Shown here: positions 6,589 through 8,956 of the stretch, piece after piece
How positions within the stretch are numbered: position 1 is the first letter of the stretch
Layout of the letters: the number at the start of each line of letters is the position of its first letter
Assembly: GCA_902797705.1 (NCBI GenBank)
Contig: CADBTX010000344.1
Span: 1 to 8,956, forward strand
DNA: 8,956 nt
Direction of reading: 5' to 3'
Source of the DNA: an uncultured Lachnospiraceae bacterium
GTDB lineage: Bacteria; Bacillota; Clostridia; Lachnospirales; Lachnospiraceae
Program-made: the position numbers and the translations under genes
The notes under the pieces: model-generated
The model's database searches: none
What the model was told of the DNA's origin: nothing
Seen by the model: only the letters and a program-made list of their open reading frames with translations

Positions 6589-8956
6589 AGAATTCCTCCA
6601 CGGTCTCCGAAAGTCTGAGATACTGATCCATGAGATCCGTTAAGCTCAGGTCATCATTTACGGATTCGCATAGGAGCATGTCATTTATCAGGTCATACCT
6701 GGAATCCGTTCTTCCTCTGCGGGTCACATCCCGCTCCACCAGTTCACTCCTGACCGGATCTCTCTCTCCGTCGCTCTCTTCAGTGATATAGTATTGAAGT
6801 TTCTCTCCGTAGAACAGTACAAAATCACAGCTGTATACCCCCTGGTAATTCTCGTCCATGCTGCGTGTCTGAAACTCCTTTTCATTTCCGATGTCATCCG
6901 TGATCCGATAGTGGATCATGACCTTTTTCTCCGGATCCGTCATGTACTCCACAAAGGTACGGTCGTGATAAAGTGCCATGGCCGGCACATGATCCCTGTA
7001 CTCCCTGAAGAATTCAAAAACGGTTCCCTCCTCCAAAAGCCTGTCCACCAGCGGCGAAAGCTGTTTTTTTACCTCCGAATCACGAAAATCCGAATAATAC
7101 TTCAGAAGGGAAAGCGCCGAAATATCGTTAAGCTCCCCGTTTTCCCTGTATCTTAACAGTAGGGCCTTGAATATCCTCCTGTCCACTATCCTCTTATTTA
7201 CAAAGTATTCATGGGCAATGTAGTCAAGACTGGCATTTATTATCTTTTCCCTGCCCCCGTTCTCTATGCAGCTTAAGAGTATCTCATCCCTGTCGGAAGT
7301 AAAACTCTTTGCGTAGAGCATCTGGGACAGTATCCGCTCCTCTATCTTTACGGTGTCCACGTTGAATTCGTGGGCCGCCTTCCATATATCCCTCAGATCC
7401 TTTATGGTTCCCTGGAACTCGGCGCAGAGGAAGCGGAGGATATTCTCGTCATACTTGCCTCTCTTTAAGGCCTCCCAGGCGAGATTAAGGAGACAGGGGT
7501 CTTCGGTATTTATCCCCTCACCTATCATACGGCTTAAGAGACGCACAAGTATCACGGGATCCACTCCCTCTGGACCGTACTCCTTAATCAGCTCATAAAC
7601 ATTCCTGTGCATGCCCCTTGCCACATAAAGACGGCACAATTCCGCCCGCACCTCGGAGGAAACGTGCGACACATCCATTTCATCCAGCACCTTGTCCAGA
7701 TCCTCGAATCTGTCATGGTCGGAATAAAACCTTAACAGGGCAAAATAGCACTCATCCCTTATGCTCCTCTCTATTTCCAATGATGCGGAAAGGAGACGTA
7801 TGCTGCTCTCATTTACCTGATTTACCTGTATCGTATGTCTTCCGCTGCCGCAGACATAAAAGGCCTGCCCCACTTCCCTTTCAAGGCCGAACCTTATGGC
7901 CTTTGTGAACTTTACGGGATTGAGCAGCGTCTTGTCGCTGACAGCCCTTCTGGCAAGAGTGCGGCGCATATCTGCGTATTCGTAGATAAGATCGTATTCC
8001 CCGCCGTAAAAGGAGATTATGGCCTTTGAATTTATGACGGGAGCGCTCCTCTCCCGGTTAAAGCCGTTCTCAAAGGCCGAAACCCTTTTGACATCGGGAT
8101 CCTTTACCTCTATCTCATGACAGAATATAAGGGGACTCACGGCCAGGAGAAAACGCCCCGAAAGCTCAGGTATCTTAAGGTTCGAAACGTACTCATAAAC
8201 AAGAGCCAGATTGTCATTAATAAGCTTTTTCTCCGCTTCCTTCACTGCAAAGGCCACGAGGCGCTGCTCATTATCCTTTAATACATCCGCCGCCCTGCTC
8301 TTATTACGTATGAGATTGGCGTAAAAAAATGCCATCCTTTCATCTCCGGCACTGGCACCGATACTGAAGTACATGAGTATCGGCTCCGGCAGCAGCTCCT
8401 CCATGTCCAGAGGTGCGGAATTCAAATAGCACTCATAGAGCCTCGTGATCTTCAGACCATATCTCACTCCGGCTTCATACCACCTGAAGTCGTCGGATCT
8501 TCTCTTCCTCTCTCCCCGCTCCCTTATCATCATGGAGCATATTTCTTCCAGCAGTTCAACGGAGCCGAATTTATTGTAATAGGCCTTCAATACCTCCAGG
8601 AGTATGTATGAATAACCGTTATAGCCGTAACTCATGGAAATAAGAGCGGACACGAAGGATTCATAGTAGATATGGTGCTTTACGCCCCAGTGAAGAGCGT
8701 AAACCTCCGCCATGCTGTTTATCCTCCTCATTTCCTTTCTCTCCGTCATCCCCCGCAGTATCTCGGAATAGAGAAAAGGGCTTCTGACCCCAAGTGAAAA
8801 CTGGCGTAAAAGAAGGTCAAGCCTTTTTTCCGTATTCTCCAGTTCCTCGTCCATGTATATCAAAAGCCACAGAAGAAAGGGGGATGCGGGAGACGCGGAA
8901 AAGAGCCTCCTTATATCCTTTGAATTTTCCCTGGCATAGACTCCGTCCTTCTTATG
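6578..8956 (-). CDS. DUF5717-like large alpha-solenoid protein, C-terminal part (N-terminus outside window)
   Basis: The frame stays open from the TAA stop (6578-6580) to the right edge, giving 792 visible codons. The first possible start inside the window, TTG at 8861-8863, has no ribosome binding site, and 31 further sense codons precede it, so the gene is 5'-truncated by the window. I recognise it as DUF5717, a family of proteins of roughly 1,100-1,200 residues (from memory) found beside DUF5716. Most of the visible part is helix-pair repeats of TPR/HEAT-like character (for example around ELCRLYVARGMHRNVYELI). Near visible residues 678-730 a beta-rich domain appears: KVMIHYRITDD, then GVYSCDFVLFYGEKLQYYIT. 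A helical tail containing SRYDLINDMLLCESVNDDLS (about 756-775) ends at EEFFGK. No membrane segment is evident. Role unknown; a scaffold for the neighbouring Hsp70-like protein is inferred from the conserved pairing and the 11-base gene overlap. Confidence 0.84.
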   Translation of the reverse strand, partial: HKKDGVYARENSKDIRRLFSASPASPFLLWLLIYMDEELENTEKRLDLLLRQFSLGVRSPFLYSEILRGMTERKEMRRINSMAEVYALHWGVKHHIYYESFVSALISMSYGYNGYSYILLEVLKAYYNKFGSVELLEEICSMMIRERGERKRRSDDFRWYEAGVRYGLKITRLYECYLNSAPLDMEELLPEPILMYFSIGASAGDERMAFFYANLIRNKSRAADVLKDNEQRLVAFAVKEAEKKLINDNLALVYEYVSNLKIPELSGRFLLAVSPLIFCHEIEVKDPDVKRVSAFENGFNRERSAPVINSKAIISFYGGEYDLIYEYADMRRTLARRAVSDKTLLNPVKFTKAIRFGLEREVGQAFYVCGSGRHTIQVNQVNESSIRLLSASLEIERSIRDECYFALLRFYSDHDRFEDLDKVLDEMDVSHVSSEVRAELCRLYVARGMHRNVYELIKEYGPEGVDPVILVRLLSRMIGEGINTEDPCLLNLAWEALKRGKYDENILRFLCAEFQGTIKDLRDIWKAAHEFNVDTVKIEERILSQMLYAKSFTSDRDEILLSCIENGGREKIINASLDYIAHEYFVNKRIVDRRIFKALLLRYRENGELNDISALSLLKYYSDFRDSEVKKQLSPLVDRLLEEGTVFEFFREYRDHVPAMALYHDRTFVEYMTDPEKKVMIHYRITDDIGNEKEFQTRSMDENYQGVYSCDFVLFYGEKLQYYITEESDGERDPVRSELVERDVTRRGRTDSRYDLINDMLLCESVNDDLSLTDLMDQYLRLSETVEEFFGK
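6595..6599 (-). promoter_or_regulatory. Ribosome binding site of the DUF5716-like gene (TTG start)
   Basis: GGAGG on the minus strand, 6 bases (AATTCT) before the TTG at 6586-6588, inside the last codons of the DUF5717-like gene. This near-perfect Shine-Dalgarno sequence is the strongest support for a TTG start in this operon. Confidence 0.7.

Noticed and set aside
1..8956. A type VII secretion or anti-phage defence locus, suggested by an S8 protease beside ATPase-like and coiled-coil genes
   Set aside because: No WXG100 protein, FtsK/EssC-type ATPase, nuclease, integrase or other hallmark is visible. The protease is exported, and the PurB neighbour points to a stable chromosomal setting.

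Overview
The window looks like chromosomal DNA of a Gram-positive clostridium, most likely Lachnospiraceae. This rests on the protein families present (a DUF5717/DUF5716 gene pair and two companion families that I know mainly from that group), a Lachnospiraceae-like PurB N-terminus, strong AGGAG-type ribosome binding sites, and moderate GC with frequent AGA/AGG and ATA codons. Every supported gene lies on the minus strand, so the window is transcribed from high to low coordinates. I see no RNA gene, mobile element, CRISPR array or long repeat.

Layout in transcription order: (1) the C-terminal part of a large DUF5717-like alpha-solenoid protein that enters from the right edge (8956 to 6578); (2) a DUF5716-like protein with an Hsp70/actin-like ATPase fold (6588-5338); (3) a small TPR protein with a charged tail (5341-4514); (4) a coiled-coil protein with a two-helix membrane hairpin (4517-3321); (5) a secreted, multi-domain subtilisin-like (S8) protease (3310-356); (6) after a 77-base gap holding a clear sigma-A-type promoter, the first 92 codons of purB, adenylosuccinate lyase, which leaves at the left edge.

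Genes 1 to 5 overlap or nearly touch. The junctions overlap by 11, 4 and 4 bases and the last has a 10-base gap, so they almost certainly form one translationally coupled operon. Three successive genes (2, 3, 4) start with TTG, each behind a visible Shine-Dalgarno sequence. No intrinsic terminator is visible before purB, so read-through into purB is possible, but purB also has its own promoter.

The five-gene block is the part that may be a poorly described system. I recognise the families, but no function is known to me for any of the first four. The combination (Hsp70-like nucleotide-binding protein, TPR partner, large helical scaffold, membrane coiled-coil linker, exported protease) suggests an envelope-associated machine in which cytosolic scaffold and chaperone-like parts are tied to the membrane and an extracellular protease acts outside. 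That model is inference from domain content and operon structure only.
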